A stretch of DNA of 35,796 nucleotides from a virus: positions 1-35,796 of IMG/VR virus record IMGVR_UViG_3300025483_000037; one strand, 5' to 3'. The notes beneath the pieces are model-generated. The model saw only the letters and a program-made list of their open reading frames with translations, was not told the DNA's origin and searched no databases. Position 1 is the first letter of the stretch; every line of letters starts with the position of its first letter. Both the position numbers and the translations under genes were made by a program. Positions 16,724-22,365 of this stretch are shown one piece after another.

Positions 16724-16772
16724 CCCAACTCATAAAACAAAATAATACATTAGCCAATCAAACCAACACACA

Positions 16773-17162
16773 ATGAAAGTAGCCAAGAAGTTAGTAGAGT
16801 TATTTAGCCATCATAAAGCAGTTAACAAGTACCTTAAATCTTTAGACAATGACTTTGCTCCTAGAACTATTTATATCTTCTTAGCCTGTGCCATTGTAGA
16901 GTCTGAGTCAGAGGATGAACACACCTTTTACAAGTTACCTGATGTTATAGATGTATGTCACAGGATGGATTGGATGTTAAACTATTCTAATCAGTATCCT
17001 ATCTACAGAGAACACAAGAAGTTATTGGATGAGGGATTCATTGACAGGTTAAGTATTAAACAGAGGTACAAAGGTCAGAGGTTTACTATCTCTATCTATG
17101 GTAAGATTCAACTCCGTAGAATATATAACTATCTTATAAGAGAATTGTATTATCCTCTATAG
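16773..17162 (+). CDS. winged-helix-like regulator, 129 aa
   Basis: Starts MKVAKKLVELFSHHKAVNKY. The C-terminal half reads as a winged helix: YREHKKLLDEGFIDRLSIKQ (recognition helix followed by wing) and GQRFTISIYGKIQLRRIYNY, similar in layout to MarR/PadR-type wHTH domains in which 'LLDEGFI' leads into the wing. Its location as first gene downstream of the operator-rich control region supports a regulatory role. The leader is CAAACCAACACACA before the ATG, matching AACCAACA leaders of the late genes. No specific family identified. Confidence 0.65.
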   Translation: MKVAKKLVELFSHHKAVNKYLKSLDNDFAPRTIYIFLACAIVESESEDEHTFYKLPDVIDVCHRMDWMLNYSNQYPIYREHKKLLDEGFIDRLSIKQRYKGQRFTISIYGKIQLRRIYNYLIRELYYPL

Positions 17163-17310
17163 TATTCTTTGTATACTTCCTTATAGTAATTTGATATGGT
17201 CACCCCCAAACTTTGAACGCTTGACAAATTATTTTCAACGCTAAAAGTCCCACTATTTACTCTGTAAACATTAAAAAACCCCCCAAAAGTATCGCTAAAA
17301 GTTCGCATGG

Positions 17311-17326
17311 ATGTACGATTGTACAT
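17311..17326. promoter_or_regulatory. ATGTAC-N4-GTACAT palindrome
   Basis: Perfect 6-base arms (17311-17316 and 17321-17326) around GATT, ending 10 bases before the TATCTTTG promoter element. Its position over the expected -33 region suggests an operator for a dimeric regulator. Confidence 0.6.
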
Positions 17327-17335
17327 TTATTTTAC

Positions 17336-17343
17336 TATCTTTG
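17336..17343 (+). promoter_or_regulatory. Bacteroidota-type -7 element TATCTTTG
   Basis: Exact match to TAnnTTTG, 30 bases before the ATG at 17373. The usual TTG of the -33 element is not at canonical spacing; a TTG at 17319-17321 lies within the palindrome. Probable start of the early small-gene operon. Confidence 0.65.
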
Positions 17344-17372
17344 AGTAAATTAATTATTTAAACTTATATATT

Positions 17373-17711
17373 ATGAAATTACACACTACAACCCCCCCAA
17401 CTACCTCTACTGAGATTTTTCAGATAGGAGATTACATCAGGTCATATGATTTTACTGATAGAGATGATTGCTTTATTGAAGGCGTTGTTGATAGAGTAGG
17501 AGGTACACCTGTTGACCATCATGCAACAAACTATTTATCATTCAAATGTCACACGAAAGTTTCCTGTGATAAAAAAGTACCTGTATTCGGTGAAAGATTT
17601 TGGGTTCCTCAGAATGGTTCTTTGAATCCATTTTCAGGTGTTACTAACAGAGTAGTTAGATTAGATGATACAGATTACAAACCACTTTTAAAATCTAAGG
17701 GATTGATTTAA
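17373..17711 (+). CDS. unknown protein, 112 aa
   Basis: After a Thr/Pro-rich N-terminus, the phrase FQIGDYIRSYDFTDRDDCFI leads into EGVVDRVGG, which looks like a small beta-barrel (SH3-like or OB-like) module. First gene after the TATCTTTG promoter, with a TTTAAACTTATATATT leader and no Shine-Dalgarno sequence. Followed by strong hairpins. Function unknown. Confidence 0.65.
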   Translation: MKLHTTTPPTTSTEIFQIGDYIRSYDFTDRDDCFIEGVVDRVGGTPVDHHATNYLSFKCHTKVSCDKKVPVFGERFWVPQNGSLNPFSGVTNRVVRLDDTDYKPLLKSKGLI

Positions 17712-17720
17712 TCCCTCCTA

Positions 17721-17780
17721 AACACCTACCAACTTGCATAGAGATATGCGAGTTTTTGGTGGTAAAGGGCAATAATGCCC
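17721..17780 (+). promoter_or_regulatory. two hairpins before the DUF932 gene
   Basis: Hairpin 1: AACTTGCATA (17731-17740) pairs with TATGCGAGTT (17745-17754) around a GAGA loop, one G-U pair, then a short T run; it may terminate or pause transcription. Hairpin 2: GGGCA-ATAA-TGCCC (17767-17780). The second is followed at 17787 by TTTAAACTAT and the ATG at 17803, the same order (ATAA-loop hairpin, then AAACTAT leader) seen after the tRNA-like elements at 19.5 and 20.8 kb. The upstream gene's stop also sits in a GGGATT...AATCCC inverted repeat (17699-17715). Confidence 0.65.
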
Positions 17781-17802
17781 ACTTAATTTAAACTATTACA
17801 CT

Positions 17803-18723
17803 ATGTATGTAAACTCAAAAGGTCAATTAACAGATGTTCACGCTGACCATGTGAACCCAACACAAGCACAGGAATTGCTTCACAAGTTTAACCTCGATTG
17901 GAAGGTTAAGAAATATCCTTTATCATTTACACCATCAACACATTTTCCTTCTGTTGAAACCGATTTCTTCGGAGTTGTTAGAACTGATAACAACGATTGC
18001 TTTGGTGCATTCACAGACCAATACGAAACTTTCCAAAACTCTGAACTTGCTGAACTAGTTCTAGAGATTGCCGACACAATCGGTCAACCTATCTCAAACG
18101 GACAAGAGTTCAAAGGAGGTAGAAAAGTAATGTTACAGGTAGACTTAAATCCTGTAAAAATTGGCGATGATACTATCACTAGAAAAGCAACTGCTATTAA
18201 TTCTCATGATGGTTCTACTTCATTACGATGGGGAACTACAGGAACGACTATTTCATGTGCTAATCAATTTAGCGCAATCAGTAAAGAACTAGAGAACTCT
18301 GTAAGACACACGAGAAATATGAGAGATGCTATCGCTAGGTCTCTACGCATTATAGAGAATATGGAACAGGCTGATAAGTCTCTATTTGAAATCTTCTCTT
18401 CTATGACAGATTATAAGGTCACCCAAAAACGAGTAAACGAAACGATTAATATGATTACAGGCGTTGATGTTACTATGGGCGAACTTAATGCTAGAGACAA
18501 GTACTCTACTAGGAAACTAAATCAGACTCAGGATTTAGTTCAATCTATTGTAAAAGAAATGTCTTACAAAGGTCAAACGCTATGGGGATTGTTTTCAGGT
18601 GTAACTCATTACACTACTCATAAAGGTGGCTCAGATAGAACTAGAGAAGAGTCTAAGTATGTTGGAGGTCTTCAAAGGCTAGACCAAAAAGTCTTCAACA
18701 AGTTTGCGACACTAGTAGCGTAA
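17803..18723 (+). CDS. DUF932 / phage-plasmid-like protein, 306 aa
   Basis: Matches the DUF932 family (also known as phage/plasmid-like TIGR03299): FFGVVRTDNNDCFGAFTDQY followed by ETFQNSELAELVLEIAD, the characteristic 'YxxxQN' block, then a GGRKVMLQVDL strand, TTISCANQFSAISKE, and an all-helical C-terminal half. Members are widespread in phages and plasmids; their role is not established, with DNA-binding or anti-defence functions proposed. The gene contains one GGTCACCC motif (18417-18424). It is followed directly by tRNA-like element 1. Confidence 0.85.
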   Translation: MYVNSKGQLTDVHADHVNPTQAQELLHKFNLDWKVKKYPLSFTPSTHFPSVETDFFGVVRTDNNDCFGAFTDQYETFQNSELAELVLEIADTIGQPISNGQEFKGGRKVMLQVDLNPVKIGDDTITRKATAINSHDGSTSLRWGTTGTTISCANQFSAISKELENSVRHTRNMRDAIARSLRIIENMEQADKSLFEIFSSMTDYKVTQKRVNETINMITGVDVTMGELNARDKYSTRKLNQTQDLVQSIVKEMSYKGQTLWGLFSGVTHYTTHKGGSDRTREESKYVGGLQRLDQKVFNKFATLVA

Positions 18724-18730
18724 ACGGATT

Positions 18731-18787
18731 TACTAGATTGGATGTAGGGAGGTTCGATTCCTCCCCTAGTATCAATGCAATATTGCA
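18731..18787 (+). ncRNA. tRNA-like minihelix 1 plus ATAT-loop hairpin
   Basis: Acceptor-like stem TACTAG (18731-18736) / CTAGTA (18666+100: 18766-18771); T-arm-like stem GGGAGG (18747-18752) / CCTCCC (18760-18765) with a 7-base loop TTCGATT that fits the tRNA T-loop consensus (T54 T55 C56 R57 A58). Only 10 bases (attggatgta) stand where the D and anticodon arms would be. It starts 8 bases after the DUF932 stop. A second hairpin, TGCA-ATAT-TGCA (18776-18787), follows, and then TTAAAACTATATAAT before the next ATG. Confidence 0.75.
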
Positions 18788-18807
18788 GATTATTAAAACT
18801 ATATAAT

Positions 18808-19032
18808 ATGAAAACATTTAAAATTTTACAATTAACCTTTTTAACTCTTGGTACTGCATTTGTCATATCGGCTAGTGTAAGAATGTTGTTTTTTCTTACA
18901 AGTGAGATTAATTCATTTGCTCAGTTACTAACCTTTACTTTACTCGCATCATTTATCTTATTTCTTTACTATGCTATTCTTACTATGGTAATTGGATTAT
19001 GGAAAGATGCACTAACTAAAAAAACTATATAA
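18808..19032 (+). CDS. two-TM membrane protein, 74 aa
   Basis: ATG chosen at 18808 because it follows the repeated leader TTAAAACTATATAAT; an upstream ATG at 18775 would lie inside the hairpin. Two hydrophobic spans (about residues 5-27, LTFLTLGTAFVISASV, and 40-62, LLTFTLLASFILFLYYAILT) with a short hydrophilic loop. Both the small size and early position suggest a host-membrane-targeting protein; function unknown. Confidence 0.7.
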   Translation: MKTFKILQLTFLTLGTAFVISASVRMLFFLTSEINSFAQLLTFTLLASFILFLYYAILTMVIGLWKDALTKKTI

Positions 19033-19033
19033 G

Positions 19034-19471
19034 ATGGCACAGAATACAAAAGAGATTACACTTTGGGCAAGGCAATGCTCAGTAACAGGACAAGGAATGA
19101 TTGCTGGATATGTTTGGGATGATGGATGTTTCTATTGTGTTGATGATGATAAGATTGCTAATGCTGAATTTAGAAAAGACAGAGAACATATCATAAGTTA
19201 TATACCAAAAAATATAACTGAGATTGATTTCTTTGATGATTATATTGAGGAAGATGAAGAAGAATATTTGTCTGCAATAGAAAGAGTAAAACAAAACAAA
19301 GATACTGATGAGGATTTAAAAATTCTTTCTTACTTATTTGGTTTACACTACTACACAGAATGGTTAGAAGATGATGATATTCAGTATGCTGAGATAGATG
19401 GCGTAATGTATGAAGAAGGTACAGATGAATTTGATTTGGCTATTGCTGAAGAGAAGGTCACCCAAAATTAA
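19034..19471 (+). CDS. acidic unknown protein, 145 aa
   Basis: Starts MAQNTKEITLWARQCSVTGQ. The N-terminal block CSVTGQGMIAGYVWDDGCFY has two or three Cys and looks like a small folded module; the remainder is strongly acidic (DFFDDYIEEDEEEYLSAIER, and WLEDDDIQYAEIDG), as in DNA-mimic or other early phage proteins. The last codons are formed by a GGTCACCC motif (19456-19463). Its TAA directly abuts tRNA-like element 2. Function unknown. Confidence 0.7.
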   Translation: MAQNTKEITLWARQCSVTGQGMIAGYVWDDGCFYCVDDDKIANAEFRKDREHIISYIPKNITEIDFFDDYIEEDEEEYLSAIERVKQNKDTDEDLKILSYLFGLHYYTEWLEDDDIQYAEIDGVMYEEGTDEFDLAIAEEKVTQN

Positions 19472-19523
19472 GGATAGCATGGTGCAAGGGAGGTTCGATT
19501 CCTCCCTATCCACGACATAAGTC
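19472..19523 (+). ncRNA. tRNA-like minihelix 2 plus ATAA-loop hairpin
   Basis: Begins on the base after the upstream stop codon. Acceptor-like stem GGATAG (19472-19477) / CTATCC (19506-19511), T-stem GGAGG (19489-19493) / CCTCC (19501-19505), loop TTCGATT (19494-19500). The 11-base connector catggtgcaag replaces D and anticodon arms. The 3' end reads AC then GAC-ATAA-GTC (19514-19523), a 3-bp hairpin with an ATAA loop, then ACATAATTTAAACTATATAAT before the ATG at 19545. Confidence 0.8.
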
Positions 19524-19544
19524 ACATAATTTAAACTATATAAT

Positions 19545-19859
19545 ATGGAAACAATGATTCCCATTACTAAAAAATCCTCTTACAAATTAGAGGTTTGGCA
19601 TTGCGATGTCAATAGCAGATTTGTAAACATGACTCTAACTTTTTGTTCTGAGTATGGATGCAATGAATATGATTTCAGATTAGATACTACAATTGATCTT
19701 GTCGAAATATCCTGTAATGATTTTAAATATCATACTGCATTCAAGAACAAAAGATTCAAACTCCTTGCTGAATGTCTTTACATGAGTCAAACAAAACTTA
19801 TTGACAAACTAAGAACTAAAGCACAAATGGAATTATCATATGAATTATTACCATTTTAA
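19545..19859 (+). CDS. unknown protein, 104 aa
   Basis: Starts METMIPITKKSSYKLEVWHC with the AAACTATATAAT leader. Alternating beta-type N-terminus with several Cys (WHC, TFCSEYGC, ISC) and a helical C-terminal half (KLLAECLYMSQTKLIDKLRT). No family recognised; one of a series of small early genes. Confidence 0.65.
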   Translation: METMIPITKKSSYKLEVWHCDVNSRFVNMTLTFCSEYGCNEYDFRLDTTIDLVEISCNDFKYHTAFKNKRFKLLAECLYMSQTKLIDKLRTKAQMELSYELLPF

Positions 19860-19871
19860 AAACTATATACT

Positions 19872-20150
19872 ATGACACAGAATTTAAAACAAAAAGATTT
19901 AGCATTAATTACATCTCTTATTTTACATGAGGATATTTTAGGTGGGACAATCTTTCAAACATTCGACAGAGCGTATGCTATTGCTGAGAAATTCCAATAC
20001 ATCTATCCTCACGATTTCAAATGGGAAGGCGAAGATTTAGAATTTGATGAAGCAGTAATATTATTTACAAAACAACAAATAGAAATCTCTTTAGATAAGT
20101 TCGAAAAAGAAATAGAAGAGATTGAAAGAATAGAAAAAGACAATAATTAA
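19872..20150 (+). CDS. unknown helical protein, 92 aa
   Basis: Starts MTQNLKQKDLALITSLILHE, sharing the MTQNLK start with the next gene. All-helical; the C-terminus is a charged coiled-coil-like tail (LDKFEKEIEEIERIEKDNN). Twelve bases after the preceding stop. Confidence 0.65.
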   Translation: MTQNLKQKDLALITSLILHEDILGGTIFQTFDRAYAIAEKFQYIYPHDFKWEGEDLEFDEAVILFTKQQIEISLDKFEKEIEEIERIEKDNN

Positions 20151-20161
20151 AACTATATAGT

Positions 20162-20404
20162 ATGACACAGAATTTAAAAGTAACATCCGTAAGGTATTTT
20201 GAAACTCGCAGAGGTTTAGGATACGAGTGTAGAACTAACGTAAAAGGTCTTTCAATATGGAATGATGGAAATGGTGGAGGAACTTATTTTAGTGGCAATG
20301 AGTATTCTAAAAGTGGAAGAGAAATTGGCATTTATTCTAAAAAATATAACGAACAAGAATTAGAAAGTCTAATTGATGAATACGAAAATGTTAAAACTAT
20401 ATAA
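20162..20404 (+). CDS. unknown protein, 80 aa
   Basis: Starts MTQNLKVTSVRYFETRRGLG; a Gly/Tyr-rich beta-type middle (TNVKGLSIWNDGNGGGTYFS) and a short C-terminal helix. The start cassette is nearly identical to the neighbouring genes, although the rest of the protein is unrelated, showing that the cassette moves or is copied separately from the body. Confidence 0.65.
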   Translation: MTQNLKVTSVRYFETRRGLGYECRTNVKGLSIWNDGNGGGTYFSGNEYSKSGREIGIYSKKYNEQELESLIDEYENVKTI

Positions 20405-20405
20405 T

Positions 20406-20603
20406 ATGCCACAGAATCTAAAACAAGAATCATTTGATGATTTAAAACAAAGGCTTGTCCACTACTATGAGGTAGACTTAGGCAACTGCGAAATGTCCAA
20501 CGAAATGTGGATTGAAGAACTAGCAAAGTCAATGTACTATATAAATTATAAAGAGAATTTTATAGAGCAACACGAAGCATACAAAAAAATGTGTAACGAG
20601 TAA
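20406..20603 (+). CDS. unknown acidic helical protein, 65 aa
   Basis: Start at 20406 (MPQNLKQESFDDLKQRLVHY) chosen because the cassette AAAACTATATAAT precedes it; the longer upstream reading would begin inside the previous gene. Helical, with Trp/Tyr-rich patches (MWIEELAKSMYYINY). Confidence 0.65.
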   Translation: MPQNLKQESFDDLKQRLVHYYEVDLGNCEMSNEMWIEELAKSMYYINYKENFIEQHEAYKKMCNE

Positions 20604-20618
20604 ATTAAAACTAAAATT

Positions 20619-20786
20619 ATGAATGTAAAACAATTAATAAAACAACTTGAAAATCTTCCACAAGACTTACCTATTAGAGTCGTAATGAAGGATGAAAATG
20701 AATGGCTTTACGAGTTAGAGTGTTCAGAAACGGGGGAATCAGGTTACGAAGAATGTGGAGAAGTTAGATTACTAACCACAGAATAA
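20619..20786 (+). CDS. 55-aa unknown protein
   Basis: Starts MNVKQLIKQLENLPQDLPIR, a phrase common in small phage proteins that begin with a helix followed by 'LPxDxPV' and strands (VVMKDENEWLYELE). Leader AAATTAAAACTAAAATT. The stop is one base upstream of tRNA-like element 3. Confidence 0.65.
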   Translation: MNVKQLIKQLENLPQDLPIRVVMKDENEWLYELECSETGESGYEECGEVRLLTTE

Positions 20787-20787
20787 A

Positions 20788-20842
20788 GAGTCACAAGGTG
20801 CATTGGGAGGTTCGATTCCTCCTGACTCACGACAATAATGTC
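20788..20842 (+). ncRNA. tRNA-like minihelix 3 plus ATAA-loop hairpin
   Basis: Acceptor-like stem GAGTCA (20788-20793) / TGACTC (20823-20828), T-stem GGAGG (20806-20810) / CCTCC (20818-20822), loop TTCGATT (20811-20817), 12-base connector caaggtgcattg that shares GGTGCA with element 2. Then AC and GACA-ATAA-TGTC (20831-20842) and TATAATTTAAACTATT before the ATG at 20864. Compared with element 2, all six acceptor pairs are preserved although most bases differ. Confidence 0.8.
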
Positions 20843-20863
20843 ATATAATTTAAACTATTAAAA

Positions 20864-21181
20864 ATGAATAATTTAGTAAAACATCTAGCAGTAGAAAAAC
20901 TGCGAGAGGCTTTGGAATGCCATGATTGGCATTACGAAAGAAGTGATGATTCATCTGTCTATAGAAGAGGTAGAGATGAGTCTGATAACATCCGTAATCT
21001 TATGAATACTATAGGGGATAGAGATAAGGCTATTTCTATGTATAATAAGTATTGCCCTTTTATTGAGTCTAAGGATGAGGTCACCCCAATTTCAGAAAAC
21101 AGGGATGCACCAACTTTGGAAGAGAAATGCATTTCCTTCCTAGAAGAACGAAACTATTATATATCTAAACAAAAATCTTAA
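20864..21181 (+). CDS. unknown protein, 105 aa
   Basis: Starts MNNLVKHLAVEKLREALECH after the TTTAAACTATTAAAA leader. Charged and helical with an Arg/Asp-rich middle (RRGRDESDNIRNLMNTIGDR). A GGTCACCCC motif at 21079 lies in the coding sequence. Two bases before the next gene. Confidence 0.65.
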   Translation: MNNLVKHLAVEKLREALECHDWHYERSDDSSVYRRGRDESDNIRNLMNTIGDRDKAISMYNKYCPFIESKDEVTPISENRDAPTLEEKCISFLEERNYYISKQKS

Positions 21182-21183
21182 TT

Positions 21184-21453
21184 ATGAGCGCAATTACTAA
21201 TGAAATTTTTGAGTCATACAGAAATGACCAGGAAAAAATTAAAGAAGCAAAGAAGTTTCTAAAAAGCAAAGGCTACTACACAGATTGTATGTGGCAAACT
21301 ATTGATGTCACAGATAAATACAAATGTGATAATGAAGATGCCTATGAAATACTAGATTTAGTTCTAGGTTCAGATTGTTCAGATACTTTTGAAAGTATTG
21401 ACATACAGGCTGATTTAATGAACATAAAAAGAAAGGAGAGATACAATGGCTAG
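21184..21453 (+). CDS. unknown protein, 89 aa
   Basis: Starts MSAITNEIFESYRNDQEKIK. The block KFLKSKGYYTDCMWQTIDV followed by NEDAYEILDLVL recalls small conserved proteins of Bacteroidota phages but I cannot name a family. Overlaps the next gene by 8 bases. Confidence 0.65.
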   Translation: MSAITNEIFESYRNDQEKIKEAKKFLKSKGYYTDCMWQTIDVTDKYKCDNEDAYEILDLVLGSDCSDTFESIDIQADLMNIKRKERYNG

Positions 21454-21817
21454 GCTAACAGACAAACAACATAGATACTTAGGTAGATATTCTTCTACCT
21501 ACCATTTTGTAGAATCAAATAATTTAATGGATGAAGCAAATAAAATTTTAGGTAAAAATTGGGAAGCATCAGATGATTGTGAGCAAATTGATTCTATACT
21601 AGAGTATATAAGACCAAATGGTTTTAGAGTGAATTTTTTAGAGTATTGTAAATTTGAAGAGGATATCTTAGTTAGGGAAACAGATAGTTTTTCTACTGAC
21701 CCTGTATTTTTATGGTTTAATCATTTCGTAGATTTCATTCAAGAGGTAAAACCAAACCTTTACAACGATGCTTGTGAATATGCTGACAAAAGAGAGGAGG
21801 GTAGTGATGGAGTATAA
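21446..21817 (+). CDS. unknown protein, 123 aa
   Basis: Starts MARLTDKQHRYLGRYSSTYH. Acidic, aromatic-rich (PVFLWFNHFVDFIQEVKPNL). Preceded by AAAGGAGAG about 6 bases before the ATG, a real Shine-Dalgarno-like sequence, unlike the A-rich leaders upstream. Overlaps neighbours at both ends, indicating translational coupling. Confidence 0.65.
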   Translation: MARLTDKQHRYLGRYSSTYHFVESNNLMDEANKILGKNWEASDDCEQIDSILEYIRPNGFRVNFLEYCKFEEDILVRETDSFSTDPVFLWFNHFVDFIQEVKPNLYNDACEYADKREEGSDGV

Positions 21818-22070
21818 TGCACTTATCCAATGGCAAGACACAGGAGAGTTTGAGGATGTTATAATTACAACCAACAAAGAAACTAAAGATGAAGATTATA
21901 TTTTCTTCTATTTTCAATCAGTTCAGGAGATCGAAAGTTATAGAAAAATAGGAGTAAATGATTTTAGAGTAGTTAGTTACCTTCCTACTAGAACTAGAGA
22001 TTGGTATCATAAGTTAAGGTCACCCAAACATACTGATGAGAACACAGGTGATTCAATGATGTATATCTAG
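21807..22070 (+). CDS. unknown protein, 87 aa
   Basis: Start at 21807 (MEYNALIQWQDTGEFEDVII) preferred over an ATG at 21768 because it reduces overlap to 11 bases and follows GAGGAGG. A beta-rich small protein with many aromatic residues (DYIFFYFQSVQEIESYR). GGTCACCC at 22018 lies in a different frame here (R-S-P) than in other genes (V-T). Confidence 0.62.
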   Translation: MEYNALIQWQDTGEFEDVIITTNKETKDEDYIFFYFQSVQEIESYRKIGVNDFRVVSYLPTRTRDWYHKLRSPKHTDENTGDSMMYI

Positions 22071-22080
22071 TTCGAAACTA

Positions 22081-22120
22081 AGTTCGATTCCCATCAAGTA
22101 TACTTAGTGGGAATTGAACT
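22081..22120 (+). promoter_or_regulatory. 13-bp hairpin with T-loop-like sequence in its stem
   Basis: AGTTCGATTCCCA (22081-22093) pairs with TGGGAATTGAACT (22108-22120), twelve Watson-Crick pairs and one G-U. The loop contains the palindrome AAGTATACTT (22096-22105). The left arm contains GTTCGATTCC, the same word as the T-arm of the three minihelices, so it may be a rearranged relative. It follows a stop codon directly, in the same kind of position. Confidence 0.65.
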
Positions 22121-22152
22121 CTAGTCTATGTTAATCAAAAAAAATAATAAAA

Positions 22153-22365
22153 ATGGCACACGAAATTAAATTACATGATTTCTTAAAGGACAACATTTTA
22201 GATGTTGTTTCCAAAAGACACAACTACAATCCAACTTGCTTGGAGTATTTAGAATCCACAGAAAAAGATTTGATGCTCACTCTAGCATTTGTTAATTCAA
22301 CAAAAGAGGTAATGCTGAGAATTAAAGAAATTAAAGAAACTAAAAACATAGAGCATGAAGGATAA
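22153..22365 (+). CDS. unknown protein, 70 aa
   Basis: Starts MAHEIKLHDFLKDNILDVVS; helical and charged. Ends in a 11-base overlap with the next gene. The leader is a plain A-rich stretch without Shine-Dalgarno sequence. Confidence 0.6.
   Translation: MAHEIKLHDFLKDNILDVVSKRHNYNPTCLEYLESTEKDLMLTLAFVNSTKEVMLRIKEIKETKNIEHEG

Larger units (their letters stand above)
16078..16772. other. 695-base non-coding control region, candidate origin
   Basis: The longest stretch without a convincing gene. It separates the leftward nuclease/co-chaperonin operon from the rightward early operon. From left to right it holds a TTATTAACC direct repeat (16123-16131, 16135-16143), two TAGCCA-type palindromes, an about 80-base nearly pure A/T block with nested palindromes, a GGGTG...CACCC inverted repeat (16421-16454 area), and the ACTCGGTAAC repeats near 16.5 kb. 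This mixture fits divergent promoters with repressor sites and possibly a replication origin. Confidence 0.6.
18793..20425 (+). repeat. repeated leader-plus-start cassette
   Basis: AAACTATATA followed after 2-4 bases by ATG precedes genes at 18808, 19034, 19545, 19872, 20162 and 20406. At 19034, 19872, 20162 and 20406 the similarity continues into the coding sequence as ATGnCACAGAATnTAAAA or close variants, giving the shared N-terminal peptide M(A/T/P)QN(L/T)K. Looser forms (TTTAAACTATT, TTAAAACTAAAATT) precede 17803, 20619, 20864, 23874 and 31701. Confidence 0.85.

Noticed and set aside
16078-16772. CRISPR array or IS element in the non-coding region
   Set aside because: Repeats are few, short and of different sequence, with no regular spacer length, and no transposase or terminal inverted repeats are present.
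18731-18771. A complete tRNA gene at the GTTCGATTC motifs
   Set aside because: There is no room for D and anticodon arms: only 10-12 bases separate the acceptor-like strand from the T-arm in all three copies, and no anticodon stem can be drawn.
18775-18807. Upstream start for the two-TM protein at 18775
   Set aside because: That ATG lies in the TGCA-ATAT-TGCA hairpin; the ATG at 18808 follows the repeated leader and gives a standard membrane protein start.
19021-20405. TATAAT within the AAACTATATAAT leaders as promoter -10 boxes
   Set aside because: The TATAAT would lie about 4-9 bases before the ATG, placing transcription starts inside the genes; position and repetition fit a translation leader better.
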